From: Sanderia malayensis
Taxonomy: Eukaryota; Cnidaria; Scyphozoa; Semaeostomeae; Pelagiidae
Length of the DNA: 64,000 nucleotides
Assembly: GCA_013076295.1 (NCBI GenBank)
Contig: RQOL01000861.1
Span: 1 to 64,000, forward strand
Reading direction: 5' to 3'
A program made the position numbers and the translations under genes. How positions within the stretch are numbered: position 1 is the first letter of the stretch; the number at the start of each line of letters is the position of its first letter. Below are positions 34,901 through 46,144 of this stretch, piece after piece. The notes under the pieces are model-generated. The model was given only the letters and a program-made list of their open reading frames with translations, had not been told where the DNA came from and made no database searches.

Positions 34901-37900
34901 GCTCAACTGTTGATTGCAAATTCTTGCCTACTGATTGAGAATTCTTCACTATTGATCGCAAATCTTGACTGTTGATTATAAATTCTTAACTATTGATTGC
35001 AAATTCTTGACTACTGATTGAAAATTCTTGACTACTGATAGCGAGTTCTTGACTACTGATCGAAAATTCTTCACTACTGATTGCAAATTCTTGACTCAAC
35101 ATTTTGTTCTTGACCTACTTTTGCCCACTATGGCGCCCCATAGAGTACCCACGCAATGCTTTTTTACTAGAAAAAATGCCAAAATTTTAAAAAAAATGCA
35201 GCAACCCATTTCATTACGAATGGTTAGATGTACCAGATGAGTCCAGGTTGATTAACTTGAGAGCTTGTGGCCTGGCTGATCTGTTTAATGCTTTCAAGGA
35301 GGCTTTAGCAGCGAGAGGGATGAGAGTAGACAAAATTGGTTGTAGCATTTGTAGTTTTTGTTTGGGGAAGTGCTGGAAAAAAAGAGAATTCACGAGGCAT
35401 CTGTCAGATTTACAGCATCCAGTTGTTGAGAAAAAGATTGGTAACCTAATTAAGGTTTGCCTTGCAGCATGTAAGCAACTAATGCAACTATGCAACAGGG
35501 TACTTCAACCTCTTTTATAATTCCCACCTTTTCAACTATTGTTCTTCAGTTTAGTTCAGATGCAAAGTTTTTCCCTTCAGCTTCAGATACTGCTTAGCGA
35601 ATGTGGAATTGAAGAGAAAAAAGCAGATGCCCAGCATTTTGTTTCAGCACAGCAGAATGATTTTAATGTGGACAATGAAATTGCAGCAGACACAGACAGC
35701 CAGTCTACAATTACGCTTAGTCATCCAAGCCAGGATTTTTTCATGGATTCACAGGAAATAAGACAAGAAGAAAAAAGACATGAAGACAAGGAATGTCAAA
35801 CAAGTAGTGGAGTGTTCCCATCTGATTCAGACCACAAAGAATTAATGAATAAAGCACAAATGTATTGCAATTTTCAAGACGAACTTGCTATAATTCGATC
35901 ATCTTTTTCAAGTGGGTCTTCAGTCCTGAAATGGAACCTGAAGCATTTGAAAGATTATGTAAGGAAGTGGGTGCAGACAAATTGTTTAACACAATATACC
36001 ATGGCATGATCTCTGAAAGAATGTCTGAAAATAGAAAGAGGCTGAACAAGACCAGAACAATGGTTATAATTTATATGATGCTGTATGGGTTGTCCCAGAA
36101 ATGTAATTGGTTTCAAATATCATTGTCAAGGACTCTACAGCAGTTTGGGGTAACTGAACGAAGCTTAACATCACTGATGAATTTAGGCATTGCCACCCAT
36201 CCACACACAGTTAAAGCTGCTGCAAAATTATCTGCCTCATCTCACACAACCAATCTTTCTTCTTTCTTTGAAAATGTTACCAGAAAAAAACAGTTCCTTG
36301 CTATCTTCATAGATGATTACCGCAATATTCATACTAAGCACCGACCTGAAGCTAAAACTCAAACACATGCAATCCATATGGCCACTCTTCTTGTCAAAGT
36401 CTTTCCAAATATTGCAGCTATCCCAAAAATTCAAGATCAGCCTCTCAGTAAATTTCCTGTCGAAGTAGATGGAATGAGCAAAATAATTTCTGAGAACATG
36501 CCGTCATTGTCAAAGACATATGCACAGAACATGCCTGATTGGATGGTTGCCAAGTACTTTGATCCTGAGGCTCAAAGATGCAGAGTTGCAGTGCATGATT
36601 ACCAACAGACAGAGATACGCCAGATGAGATGCATGGATAATTGTAAATTGGTTGATAGTCTTGAAATGCCACTAAAATCTGCTGATGATGTTCTTTCAGC
36701 ATTTGAACACATGCTTTCTTCTGGTCTTTCTAATTATCTTGAACATTTTGTTGCTCCGTTTGTTGGTGATTGGCCTACCCAGTTTCATATGCGGAAGATA
36801 GCATATTCTGATGCTGACAATTCTGATCCGTGTAAGAGCATAGCTTCATTCATTGGTCCCTTGCACATTTCCTTGAACTCTAGAGAGTGTGTTCTTGTTG
36901 TTTTTCACAAAATATTTGCAGACCTTTATTCTTTCTTGTTTGGCAAGAAGGCAAAGCTTGCTAAAAAACCTGAGCCTTGCAGAATATCTCTTCTCTTGGA
37001 AGTTATGTATGGTGGATTGACTCTTATTCGTGACATAATCCTTTCAGTCTTCTCTCAATGCAAAGATGTGCAATATCTTACTTTGTTGAACCTCCTTGAC
37101 AACTATGCACCACTGGTTTTAAGCATATACTCTATTGTCTTTAAATGCAATGAACTTGAAATTTATTGTCAGTCTGTCTTGCGTTGTTGGGTCATGTTGA
37201 TGGTGTTTGGGAGGCGTCACTATGATAAAGCTTTGTTGGTTGCCCTTTCTATGTTCAGGTATTGGAAAGACCATAGACATCCATTTCATGACACTCTTGC
37301 CACTTCCTTGGTTGCCTTTGATGAATATCCAGTGGAAAATTTTCATTCTGTGTTGAGAGCCAGAATAAAGGAGGGTAACACTGGAAAACAGATAAGCTTC
37401 AAAGCAAAAGAAATTGATGCCTGTAAGCATGACCTGCATGATTTTAAATCCTGGTTTGTGCCACCAAAGAGGTTCAACTTTAGCAGCAAAAGAATTAACA
37501 GTCTGAAGGTTAAAGCTGCACGTTTTTTGACAAACAAATTTCAAAGGATCATTACCAATCCTGGTGCAGCAACTGTTATTCCACGAGCACCAAGACAGCG
37601 TAAGGCAATCACGAAATGGCAACTTCCAGATTTATTTGATGACGAAGTGGTAACAAATAAGGCTTTTCCACTTGGATTCAAATCTTTAGACAATCCACCA
37701 AATCCTCGAAAGTAAGTCACTTATGTTTTCCAATTGCTAGGTATTTTTAAAATCTTGTACAGGTGATGATATCTCAAACCTCACATTTCATTCTGTAGAA
37801 AATGTGACAAGATTGGATCCGCAACTGTAAGTCCCTTGTGGCATGTAAATATTGGTTGTGGTCACAGTTTTCATACTGAATGCACGTTGCCAACTGTTAG

Positions 37901-39276
37901 TGTTTGTCCGGTTTGCCATGCAATCTTGCAAAAAAAGATGGAAACACTTGGGAAAGCTGTAAATACTGCTGTTTTCAAATGCAGTGATGGAACAAAAGAA
38001 ATGGATACAGATGATGATAGCAGTGGGAGTGAATCGGATGATGAGAACGTGGAAGATCAAGATGATGATTTTGAGCAAGATGATGCCATACTTGATGACA
38101 ATGATAGAATAGAAAATAAATCTGCTGATGCAACCGTTGTTTTTAGCATTGTTAACAAGATAACTCGATGGCAGCATGCGTCTACTCCAGGCCAATAATA
38201 TAAAAAGAACGCATGGCAATCTTTGTTGAATTTGTTTATCTATCTATGGTCATGAAATGTCAGGAAACTCATATGGGCAAATTTTAAAACAACCCAATTG
38301 CATTTTAATTAGATAATGGGCCGTCACGATATTGCATAAAGCTATGACAAAATGATAAATAAAACAGAAACGATCGAAATATCCGTACCTCTGCAGCAGC
38401 AAAAAGTAAAAGTCGGCTTCCATATTTGTTTACAATTGACTTACTTCCTTTTTGATGCTGAGTCAAGACGAGGTAAGGTAGGCGAAGCGATTAAAATCTG
38501 GGACGAGGGAAAAGGATCAGGGGAATCCGAGCTCATGATTTTGTTTAAAAGTCCGTACTCTGCAACCACTGTGCTGAAAGAATTTTTTTAGGTATTCATC
38601 AACTAAATTGATGTATTTGAGAATTTTCCTTCATCAAAACCTGTGAAGAAATACTTTACTGGAGGGAAATAATAAGGTATATTTGGGTGGGCCTAAGGGG
38701 AAAAAATGGAGAAAAATATCAGCAATTTAAAATTACGATTTCTGTGGATTTTGATATGTTATCGCAAATGCCAGCGGCAATATCTTAGAAATATCCATGT
38801 TTAGTTGCAAAAACAAACAAAAAATGTGTTAGGTAAAAAATCCAAGTGGACATGACCGCAGAGTTAGAGGGTGGTTACTGCAAAGGTCCCCAAAGAAATT
38901 TCCCACAGCTTCCCTGTTTATGTGACGTCACATACAGTTTATCCAGGGCTGAAAATGATTTTGTAAACAAATGCGTTGATTGGCTCTTACAAAATCTGCC
39001 CTTGCTAGTGTAAGTATACCTTCTGTATTTGAAGCTCAGTTGTCCTATTGATATCTTCCAAATATTGCATCACATCCTTTCGCCAAAAAGCAACCTATAA
39101 CACAATTGTGTATTCACAGATCACAGAAGGAGGCCTTTGTCAAGATTGGCAAAGGCCACAGGAAGGGCAAAGAACAAAAGAAGGGTGGGAAGGCCACCCA
39201 GGAATTTTCTAGAACTTTGATGGTGGCCATGCCCACCCAAAGGGCTGTGACAATTATGCAGGACATGTGTAAATAG
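31928..39276 (+). CDS. Helitron accessory gene: 121-aa basic protein in three exons (copy 2)
   Basis: Exon 1 is 31928-32008 (MASRYGSTTKKPEPEKQ ... LDDEAK; acceptor ATTAAG just upstream). Exon 2 is 32138-32265 (EITYKDIFHLKRECAAQF ... RRLQTKDI; acceptor ATCCTAG, donor GT|GTAAGT). Exon 3 is 39120-39276 (SQKEAFVKIGKGHRKGKEQK ... MQDMCK, stop TAG; acceptor TATTCACAG). The frame stays open across both junctions. The protein is Lys/Arg-rich, has no membrane segment, and I do not recognise the family. A 6.7 kb transposon sits in intron 2, starting within its donor. Copies 3 and 4 share exon 1 exactly but carry a 4-nt insertion in exon 2 that brings an early stop. It lies upstream of, and in the same direction as, the Rep/helicase gene, so it may be a Helitron accessory protein or a captured host gene. 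Confidence 0.6.
32272..33025 (+). repeat. Left long TIR of the 6.7 kb transposon
   Basis: Near-perfect inverted match to 38255-39005, running from CAAGGGCAGATTTTG to CCTGACATTT. Contains the palindrome TGTGACGTCACA (CRE-like), present in both TIRs. Confidence 0.93.
33231..35142. mobile_element. 1.9 kb non-autonomous TIR element (relative of the alpha-kinase transposon)
   Basis: Bounded by GAGTAC duplications (33225-33230 and 35143-35148). TIRs of 330 bp (33231-33560 and 34813-35142) start TATGGGGCGCCATAGTGG. The TIRs contain eight or nine ~21-bp repeats of type AGTCAAGAATTTGCAATCAG. The 1.25 kb interior has no transposase; it includes a short repeated phrase TGACGTTTTGC-CCAGT near 34045-34110. 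TAT...ATA ends and 6-bp duplication are as in the element at 22534-26138. It lies inside the 6.7 kb transposon. Confidence 0.9.
35149..35520 (+). CDS. Zinc-finger-like N-terminal exon of the 6.7 kb transposon's protein
   Basis: A frame open from ~35190 to a stop at 35520 encodes VPDESRLINLRACGLADLF and then CSICSFCLGKCWKKREFTRH-x5-H, a Cys/His pattern suggesting a DNA-binding zinc finger. A GTAAG-type donor (CATGTAAGCAA) near 35468 would join it to the next exon. The 1.9 kb insertion lies just upstream, and the frame to the left (AEYLAGKAGEKISRIL at ~33150-33230) may be its earlier part. Exact exon edges are uncertain. Confidence 0.5.
35539..36009 (+). CDS. Acidic linker exon of the 6.7 kb transposon's protein
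   Basis: Open frame with LLSECGIEEKKADAQHFVSA, many Asp/Glu/Ser residues and no recognisable domain. It overlaps the main transposase-like ORF (from 35865) in another frame. The protein-like reading switches around 35900-35935, so either a short intron or a 1-bp frameshift joins them; I cannot decide by eye. Confidence 0.45.
   Translation: MFFSLVQMQSFSLQLQILLSECGIEEKKADAQHFVSAQQNDFNVDNEIAADTDSQSTITLSHPSQDFFMDSQEIRQEEKRHEDKECQTSSGVFPSDSDHKELMNKAQMYCNFQDELAIIRSSFSSGSSVLKWNLKHLKDYVRKWVQTNCLTQYTMA
35865..37715 (+). CDS. Transposase-like protein, main ORF (6.7 kb transposon)
   Basis: Long open frame; clearly protein-like from FSPEMEPEAFERLCKEVGAD onward. Features seen: FLAIFIDDYRNIHTKHRPE (candidate acidic catalytic segment), WKDHRHPFHDTLATSLVAFDEYPVENFHSVLRARIKEGN near residue 490, and a basic C-terminus. 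Proteins with a similar ENFHSxLR-type segment are, as I recall, abundant in coral gene sets and are usually left unnamed. A donor AAAG|TAAGTC or AAA|GTAAGT at ~37711 connects to the RING-like exon. Being flanked by perfect long TIRs supports a transposase role, but catalytic residues are not assigned. The ORF is unbroken from ~35940 to the donor. Confidence 0.7.
   Translation: MQFSRRTCYNSIIFFKWVFSPEMEPEAFERLCKEVGADKLFNTIYHGMISERMSENRKRLNKTRTMVIIYMMLYGLSQKCNWFQISLSRTLQQFGVTERSLTSLMNLGIATHPHTVKAAAKLSASSHTTNLSSFFENVTRKKQFLAIFIDDYRNIHTKHRPEAKTQTHAIHMATLLVKVFPNIAAIPKIQDQPLSKFPVEVDGMSKIISENMPSLSKTYAQNMPDWMVAKYFDPEAQRCRVAVHDYQQTEIRQMRCMDNCKLVDSLEMPLKSADDVLSAFEHMLSSGLSNYLEHFVAPFVGDWPTQFHMRKIAYSDADNSDPCKSIASFIGPLHISLNSRECVLVVFHKIFADLYSFLFGKKAKLAKKPEPCRISLLLEVMYGGLTLIRDIILSVFSQCKDVQYLTLLNLLDNYAPLVLSIYSIVFKCNELEIYCQSVLRCWVMLMVFGRRHYDKALLVALSMFRYWKDHRHPFHDTLATSLVAFDEYPVENFHSVLRARIKEGNTGKQISFKAKEIDACKHDLHDFKSWFVPPKRFNFSSKRINSLKVKAARFLTNKFQRIITNPGAATVIPRAPRQRKAITKWQLPDLFDDEVVTNKAFPLGFKSLDNPPNPRK
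37799..38198 (+). CDS. RING-like C-terminal exon (6.7 kb transposon)
   Basis: After the acceptor TTCTGTAG (~37798) the frame reads KCDKIGS ... VNIGCGHSFHTECTLP ... VCPVCHAIL, then an acidic tail rich in Asp/Glu/Ser, and stops at 38198. CxHxxxHxxC and CPxC match the RING/treble-clef pattern, though only one Cys is visible in the first pair. RING domains usually act as E3 ubiquitin ligases, but in a transposase it may only be a zinc-binding fold. The exon is in the same strand and order as the main ORF. Confidence 0.65.
38255..39005 (-). repeat. Right long TIR of the 6.7 kb transposon
   Basis: Reverse complement of 32272-33025. A 79-codon frame on each TIR (38352-38591 plus; 32928-32689 minus) is the same sequence read from either side; it is open in both, but I see no domain. 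Confidence 0.93.
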
Positions 39277-41128
39277 TTTCTTAACTAATTTACACATGTC
39301 CTGTTTTTGACCATGCATGAAAGAGACAATCAGAAAATCAAAACCAATTAACCAATTAACAATACAAAATACAACCTAAAATCATCTACTTTTCCATATG
39401 CAAAATTTGAAAAGCCTTTCACAATTTTTGTTCATGCATGGTCAAAGTTTCATTACTATTTGTTCAAATTATATGTTCCAAATGTTCTTATTTTATATGT
39501 TCCAAATGTTCCAAATTATATGTTCCAGTATTTTTAATATTTCAATCATACTTTCAATAATTCAAAATGCTTCATAAATTATAAATGTTCACATGATTTC
39601 GTTGCAAAACCTTCACTTAATAACTTACCGAATGCATGGTATTCACTTTCATGAATGTGATGTTGCAGTTACACCAATTATAGTGGTAATGGTGGTCATT
39701 AAATCCCAGTATGATTCTTTTTTAAGCGATTTTTGCAATCTAAACTTAGAAAATGAGACTGGATTTAACACATTTTCAACAGTGAGTCAAAATACTTTAT
39801 ACATACTCTTCAGATGGAAATGATTTAAGAAGATGCAGTTGGACTCTCACCATGCCTTTCCTCGATCTACTATTTGGCTTCCATGCCATCGCCTCCATGA
39901 TGTAATTCAGTTTCACCACCTGCAGTATTTTCCTCCTACCTTTATAGCCAATCTGAAGGATGAAGGGGAATTCCCCTTTTCACTAAAAGTTTCCAACCTT
40001 TTTCAACATGTGACGTGTATAAACCAATCATGCCAGCTGTATAGCACAATGGAAATCCCTCCTCTCTAATTATTTGCACAATTAGATTTTGCCTAATTCA
40101 ATTTTAGTTGTCCGAATTATCGATAGGATATAATTAATAAAATATGCAATTATTTATCGCTGAGTAAGTATTATGAACGTTGTTTTTTTCTAACAAGCTA
40201 TCATTATAAGCTAACAAGCTTTTTTATCGCTATTTCGCTTATTAATGTCAACAATTTTTGTTTTTCTTCCTTTGCTTTTCATGACAAGAACAGGTTACGT
40301 GCTGTTCAGGCATAATATTTCAAGTTTATAACTATTCTAATTTCTCTTTCTTTTCTTACCATAGTTTTGAAAGACACAACGCTCGGTAAGAAATAAATTT
40401 ATTCATTGCAGTTTTTCCTTCTTACTACTCTATTTAGCTCTTTCATTATTTATTTACTGTATAAAAAGAGGCCCAGTTTGATCAAATTTCAAATAACGGA
40501 CACCTCTCTTTTACAAACTTCTTTCAATTACGAAATGATATTTTTGTTTTTAAAAGATTTGTTTGTAAATGTAACCTATACAACAACGTACTCTTTACCA
40601 GGGATACAAACATCACTTTTGTTTTATGCATCTGGAATATATAAATAAACATTTATGGACCCGTTTTCAACAAATTGGCCCTGTAACCATTTTTTTGACT
40701 TCTTGACAACTGCACTGGATTCAACAGGATAATTTTCATTACGTCCAGGTATTCTGAGTCTCTTTTTATCATTGCTTTATTTATGTCGACAATAATTTTA
40801 ATTTCAATTTACTCTTTTCCATTTTAGTGACTGTTTACATTTTAGTAAGTGTTTACATAACAAAAACGAGCACAGTTTAACGTAAGGGTTTTCATAAAAT
40901 TTACAGTATATTACATAGCATTACTTTTATGATAATGATTTATTTACAACATTATACTTTACGCTACCATACCCTTCAATTATATAATATTTACTTCTTT
41001 GTATAGCAGCTTTCTACAGGGCTATAATTATTCAATTGTTGTTGCTATTGAGGCCAAGCAATAACATTCACAATAATATTGCCTAATTTAATTTTTTCCT
41101 ACTTCTTTTTCTATTCACAACTAGCACC
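39277..41128 (+). other. Intergenic/leader-intron DNA before the Rep/helicase gene (copy 2)
   Basis: Mostly AT-rich. A 21-nt exon-like piece at 40365-40385 (TTTTGAAAGACACAACGCTCG is bounded by TTACCATAG and GTAAGA) recurs at 52511-52531. The acceptor TTCACAACTAG at ~41124 lies 4 bp before the Rep ATG, so the Rep mRNA probably has spliced 5' leader exons. A 76-codon frame at 39593-39823 is also open in copy 3 (51742-51972), but those copies are too similar for that to be informative. Confidence 0.45.
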
Positions 41129-44100
41129 ATGCCGCGCACGGCCAAAGGAAGTATAACCGGTGACAGACGCCGAAATCAAGTGCGGGAGAATGTGCAGTAT
41201 AGGAGACAGATCAATCGACAGCTTCAACCACAACAGACAGGAAATGCCTATAACGTACTTGCAGCAGTCAACGATCTTCAACAATTGCAACTCGAAAACC
41301 GTCAGTTAGAAGCCCCTGAATATCAGCCATTTCCAGCACAGTATCCCCTTCCACAGATACAGCCAATGGAGATGGACATGGAACCAGAGCTTCCCATTCA
41401 CAACCAAGAGCTTCTAGCAGCAGGACAACCTTTAGACATCGAGATGCAAGATGCAGTTCCAGTATCTGATGAAAATCAGATACCAGAACCCGTCGAAGAT
41501 CAGCAAATGCAAGTTGACAACCCTGCCCCCGAGAACAATGAAGCTGAAAACCTCACCCCCTTCTCCCCATTACCACACCACTTGAATAAAATGACCGGAA
41601 CATGCATTCATTGTGGTGCAAAGTACTTCAAAGAAGAACAAAACACAAAAAAACAGTACAACAAATGTTGCATGGGAGGTTTAATCGCTCTGGATCAAAT
41701 TGAACCACCTCCAAACAGTGTCATGCATTTATAAACTGGTGATGCTGCCGAATCAAAATATTTCTTAAAGCACTTCCGCCAATACAACTCATTAATGGCC
41801 ATGGCTTCATGGAAGGCCAATGTTGTACGTCATGCCAGAGCTGGACCACCAGTTATCACAATTCACGGAAAGGCATATCACATGACCGGTAACTAACATA
41901 TCTATTCCTTTCATGCAATAGTTCTAACTTCCAGAAATTCAGTTTAACATAACTTATTATTGACTTATGAGTTGTACCCTAAATTCATATTTTCATACAT
42001 ATGCATTGTATTAAGTTAATTGCATTAATTATCACAGGTGTAACAGAAACAGACAGATCCAGAAAATACGCAGAGCTCTACATCATGGATACACAACAAG
42101 CATTGCAGGAACGGCAAAACACTGCAACAGAACAAGGTCTTCATTTGGACATCGTTGCACTTCTACAGAATGAATTGATGGCAGTCAATCGATTTGCGCA
42201 ACATTATCGAAGCATGGGTGAAATATTGGAGGAACAGCGGCAGCAAGCTATTGCAAACAATCAGCCTGTTCTGACATTCAAAATGATCATAACAGGTCGC
42301 CCACAACAAGATCGCAGATACGATAATCCTACTGCCAGAGAAATTGCAGCTATATACACAGCACAGAATGGAGGTGCACCAAATCCTGATGATAGAGAAT
42401 TGCAAGTTCAAACAAGACACGTAGATCTCGTGAAGGTTACAGTTTGGACCTGCAACGATTGCCGACTGCAAACGTAAGGGGTCAGCAAAACATGAATCGT
42501 ATCCGACGCACCAGACTAACCCTCGCTGAATACTATTCATACAGAATCCAGGTCAGGGATGCATTCTCAACCATCCACATTGCATCACTTCTATTTCAAC
42601 AGTATCTGGTAGATGCATATACGAAGATAGAAGGCAATAAACTGCACTGGATTATGAAAAATCAACGTCAGCTTTGTATTGACAGATACCGTGGCCTGAT
42701 GGATCATCTCCACAGAAGAGCTGAAATCGAAAACCAGATGGCCAGGGCTAATAATCCCAACCAGCCCATACATATCGATGTTGGCCGTGTTATCATTCTA
42801 CCGTCATCCTTTCCAGGCAGCCAAAGAAACATGTATCAACATTTTCAAGATGCAATGACAATCGTAAGGAAGTATGGCAAGCCAGACATCTTCCTCACAA
42901 TGACTGCCAATCCTAAATGGAAGGAGATTGAAGAAAACATTCATCCGTATCAGACGACCAGTGATCGACCAGACATTGTGACAAGAGTATTTCAGCTCAA
43001 ACTCAAAGAACTACTCGAAGACATACTACACAACAACATTCTTGGACATGTCACTGCACATGTGTATGTCATAGAATTTCAGAAGAGAGGACTACCACAC
43101 GCACACATGATTCTGTTTCTTTCGCAAGCTGATAAACCCAGAACACCACAACAGGTATTGTTTACATGTACTAATAATTCTTTCTCTCATTGCTAACTTT
43201 ATATCCAATGCACAGTCCAACTGTTCTGTACTACATTTCTAATATACAATTGTTAATTATTATATTCATTGTCAGGTGGATCAACTGATATCAGCAGAGA
43301 TTCCAGACCCACAGGATGCAAAATACCACAAGTTGGTCCTAAAGCACATGACACATGGACCCTGTGGAAATTTAAATCCTCAGTGCGTGTGCATGGAAAA
43401 CAACACTTGCAAAAAGCGCTTTCCGAAAGAACAAGTTGCTGACACTCTAATCAATGTCAATGGCAATCCTCTCTATAGACGACGCTGTCTTCATCCAGTC
43501 AATAGAAATGATCACATTTTGGATGATACTTGGGTAGTGCCACACAACAGACAACTACTCATCAAATATCAGTGTCATATCAACGTGGAAATATGCAGTA
43601 CTGTAAAAAGTGTCAAGTACATTTTAAAATATATCCACAAAGGACATGATATGGCACATGTTGAAATTCTTGAGGACAATCAACAGCAAGTACCTGAAGA
43701 CATTGAACACGATGAGGTGGGCCAGTACATCAACGCAAGATGTATTGGACCACATGAAGCTGTCTATAGGCTTCTGCAGTTCCCCATGCACGACAAAAGC
43801 CACACAGTCAAACGGCTCTCTGTTCATTTACCATTTGAGCAACAAGTCATCTTTCATGACAATGATAACGAACAAAGACTCAACAACATTGGTGATAGAA
43901 CAACATCTACAGCATGGTTTGAACTCAACCAGCAAGATCCACCTGCACGTCAGTACCTCTATCATGAGATACCAGAGCATTATGTCTTCCAGGAGCGTTC
44001 AAAACATTGACAGCCAGACAACGAAGAACAATGTCAATCAGTGGTAGAGTTACTCAAGTGCAGCCGAGACCTTGCGAGCAAAAGTTTGCACTCAGACTTT

Positions 44101-46144
44101 TGCTATTGCATCAACGAGGAGCTACTTCATTTGAAGACCTTCGTACAGTAGAAGGTAATCTATGTGACTCCTTAAAAGATGCAGCATTAGCTCTAGGGCT
44201 ACTAGAAGTTGATGCCGAAGTCACACGTTGCCTTGATGAAGCTGCCATCTTCAATATGCCTTCGCAACTCAGACAGTTGTTTGCATCATTGCTACTCTTT
44301 CAAACGCCATCAGACATCAGAACACTCTTCAACGCCTTCAAAGAAGCAATGAGTGAAGACTTTGTCAGACGTGATCAACTCAACAATCCAGAGATAACCT
44401 TCCCAGACAGACACATGTATCAATGTCTACATGATATTGACAACAATTTGAAGGTTCATGGTTTGTCCATCACGAATTACGATCACCTTCCTCAGCTACC
44501 GGCCGACTTTGTCATTCCAGAACAAGGTGATTTACAATTTAACATGATGACAATCATACTTATAAATCACTGTCTAATTTTGCCAAGATGTACTTCTACT
44601 TAATCCAAATAAACTATTGTTTATGTTTTCAGAGGAAGATCACATGGATGTTGAACATGAAAGAGAGCAAGGAGAAGAAATGCGCACTGCATTGAATCCA
44701 GAGCAACGAGTTGTTTACACAGCCATTATTCAAGCAATTGAGGCGCAATCAGAACAAAACTGTCACTTTCTCGACGGACCAGCTGGCACAGGGAAAACAT
44801 TTCTCTACAACACGTTGGTTCGTAATCTTCATGCATCTGGACACAAAGTTCAGTGTATGGCTTGGTCACGAATTGCAGCAACACTGCTTATTAATGGCAG
44901 AACATTGCATTCGCAATTCCAAATTCCAATACCATTGAAGCTGGAATCAACATGCAATGTCAAGAGACAGAGCCGAAGAGCACAAGTGTTGCGTGAAACA
45001 ACCCTGTTTATATGGGATGAAGCTTCAATGATACCAGCATTGGCATTACAAGCAGTTGACAGACTGCTTCGGGATATCACAAGAGTTAACAAGCCATTTG
45101 GTGGCAAATTCATGTTACTTGGTGGTGATTTCAGACAAGTCTTACCTGTGGTCCCCAAAGCAGGAAGAGAGCAAATTGTATCAGAGAGTCTTAAATCAGA
45201 TCAAATCAGTGATTTGTGGGCACAGTTTCGACAACATCACCTACATACAAACATGAGAGCTGTTCAAGATGAATCTTACAGAGAGTTGTGAGAATGGCTC
45301 CTAAGACTCGGCAACAAACAAGAACCACATGATGCACTTGACAATATCACTTTGCCACATCAAATATGCACATGTTCTGAATGAGAGGAAATGCTCAACT
45401 TCATATATCCCGAGCCAAACACACCACAGTCCCACCTCATGTTGGATCCGATAACTATTTCAGAACGTTGCTGTCTTACCCCAAAGAATGACTTCTCACA
45501 TCAAATAAATGACATTTTTCTGGAAAGACTACAAACTCCTGAAAGAACATACTACAGCACAGACAGTGTGATAACAGAGGATGCAGATGAGGAGGCAGCA
45601 TATCCAATTGAGTTTCTCAACAATCTAACTCCTAACGGAATGCCATTACATCGACTTACACTCAAGGTATGATTGACCTATATGTACTAATTATACATTA
45701 ATTCTACACTTATTTTAAATATTGATAATGGTCCTTCGATGATACACATCGTAATCTCGAACATTCCTTATTATAGGTTGGTGCAACAATTATTCTTCTG
45801 AGGAATCTAAATCCAAAGAAAGGTCTTTGCAATGGCACAAGACTCATTCTACGCCATCTCCGACGTAACATGATCACAGCAGATGTCATCACGAAGGAAC
45901 ACAGAGGTCTTTCAACATCAAGCGATGGCAATTTCCTGTCAGACTAGCATACTGCCTTACTATCAACAAGGCACAGGGACAATCTCTGAGGTATGTTGGT
46001 TTGTATTTACCTGAGCCCGTGTTCACACATGGTCAGCTATATGTGGCCATGTCAAGAGCAACATCATTTGACGGGCTCAAAGTATTCCTCCCAGAGGAAA
46101 CACACAGGAAGACAAAAAACATTGTCTTCCAAGAAGTCCTGTAA
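41129..46144 (+). pseudogene. Helitron Rep/PIF1-helicase gene, five exons, broken (copy 2)
   Basis: Exons: 41129-41888, 42038-43154, 43276-44526, 44633-45666 and 45777-46144, all with GT/AG ends. Domains in order: basic N-terminus; GTCIHCGAKYF...CCMGG zinc-binding region; Helitron-like domain (LFQQYLVDAYTKIE, GRVIILPSSFPGS, VRKYGKPDIFLTMTANPKW); HUH motif RGLPHAH; two-tyrosine motif VKYILKYIHKG; PIF1 helicase with GPAGTGKT, IWDEAS, GGDFRQVLPV and YVAMSRATS. The family nicks and rolls one strand of the transposon. Lesions: TAA at 41732; a frameshift with lost residues near 42455; a 1-bp loss near 43996 (stop TGA after RSKH); TGA at 45289; a ~64-bp deletion near 45907. All but the first are shared with copy 3. 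Confidence 0.92.

Larger units (their letters stand above)
32272..39005 (+). mobile_element. 6.7 kb TIR transposon with ~750-bp TIRs and RING-containing transposase
   Basis: TAGTGTAAGT at 32262-32271 and 39006-39015 is a 10-bp target duplication (9-10 bp, depending on where the ends are drawn). Copies 3 and 4 have one TAGTGTAAGT at the empty site. TIRs at 32272-33025 and 38255-39005 begin CAAGGGCAGATTTTGTAAGA. Inside are a zinc-finger-like exon, a long transposase-like ORF and a RING-like exon. Target duplications of 9-10 bp are seen in Mutator-like elements, but the protein lacks motifs I can assign, so the superfamily is open. Confidence 0.88.
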
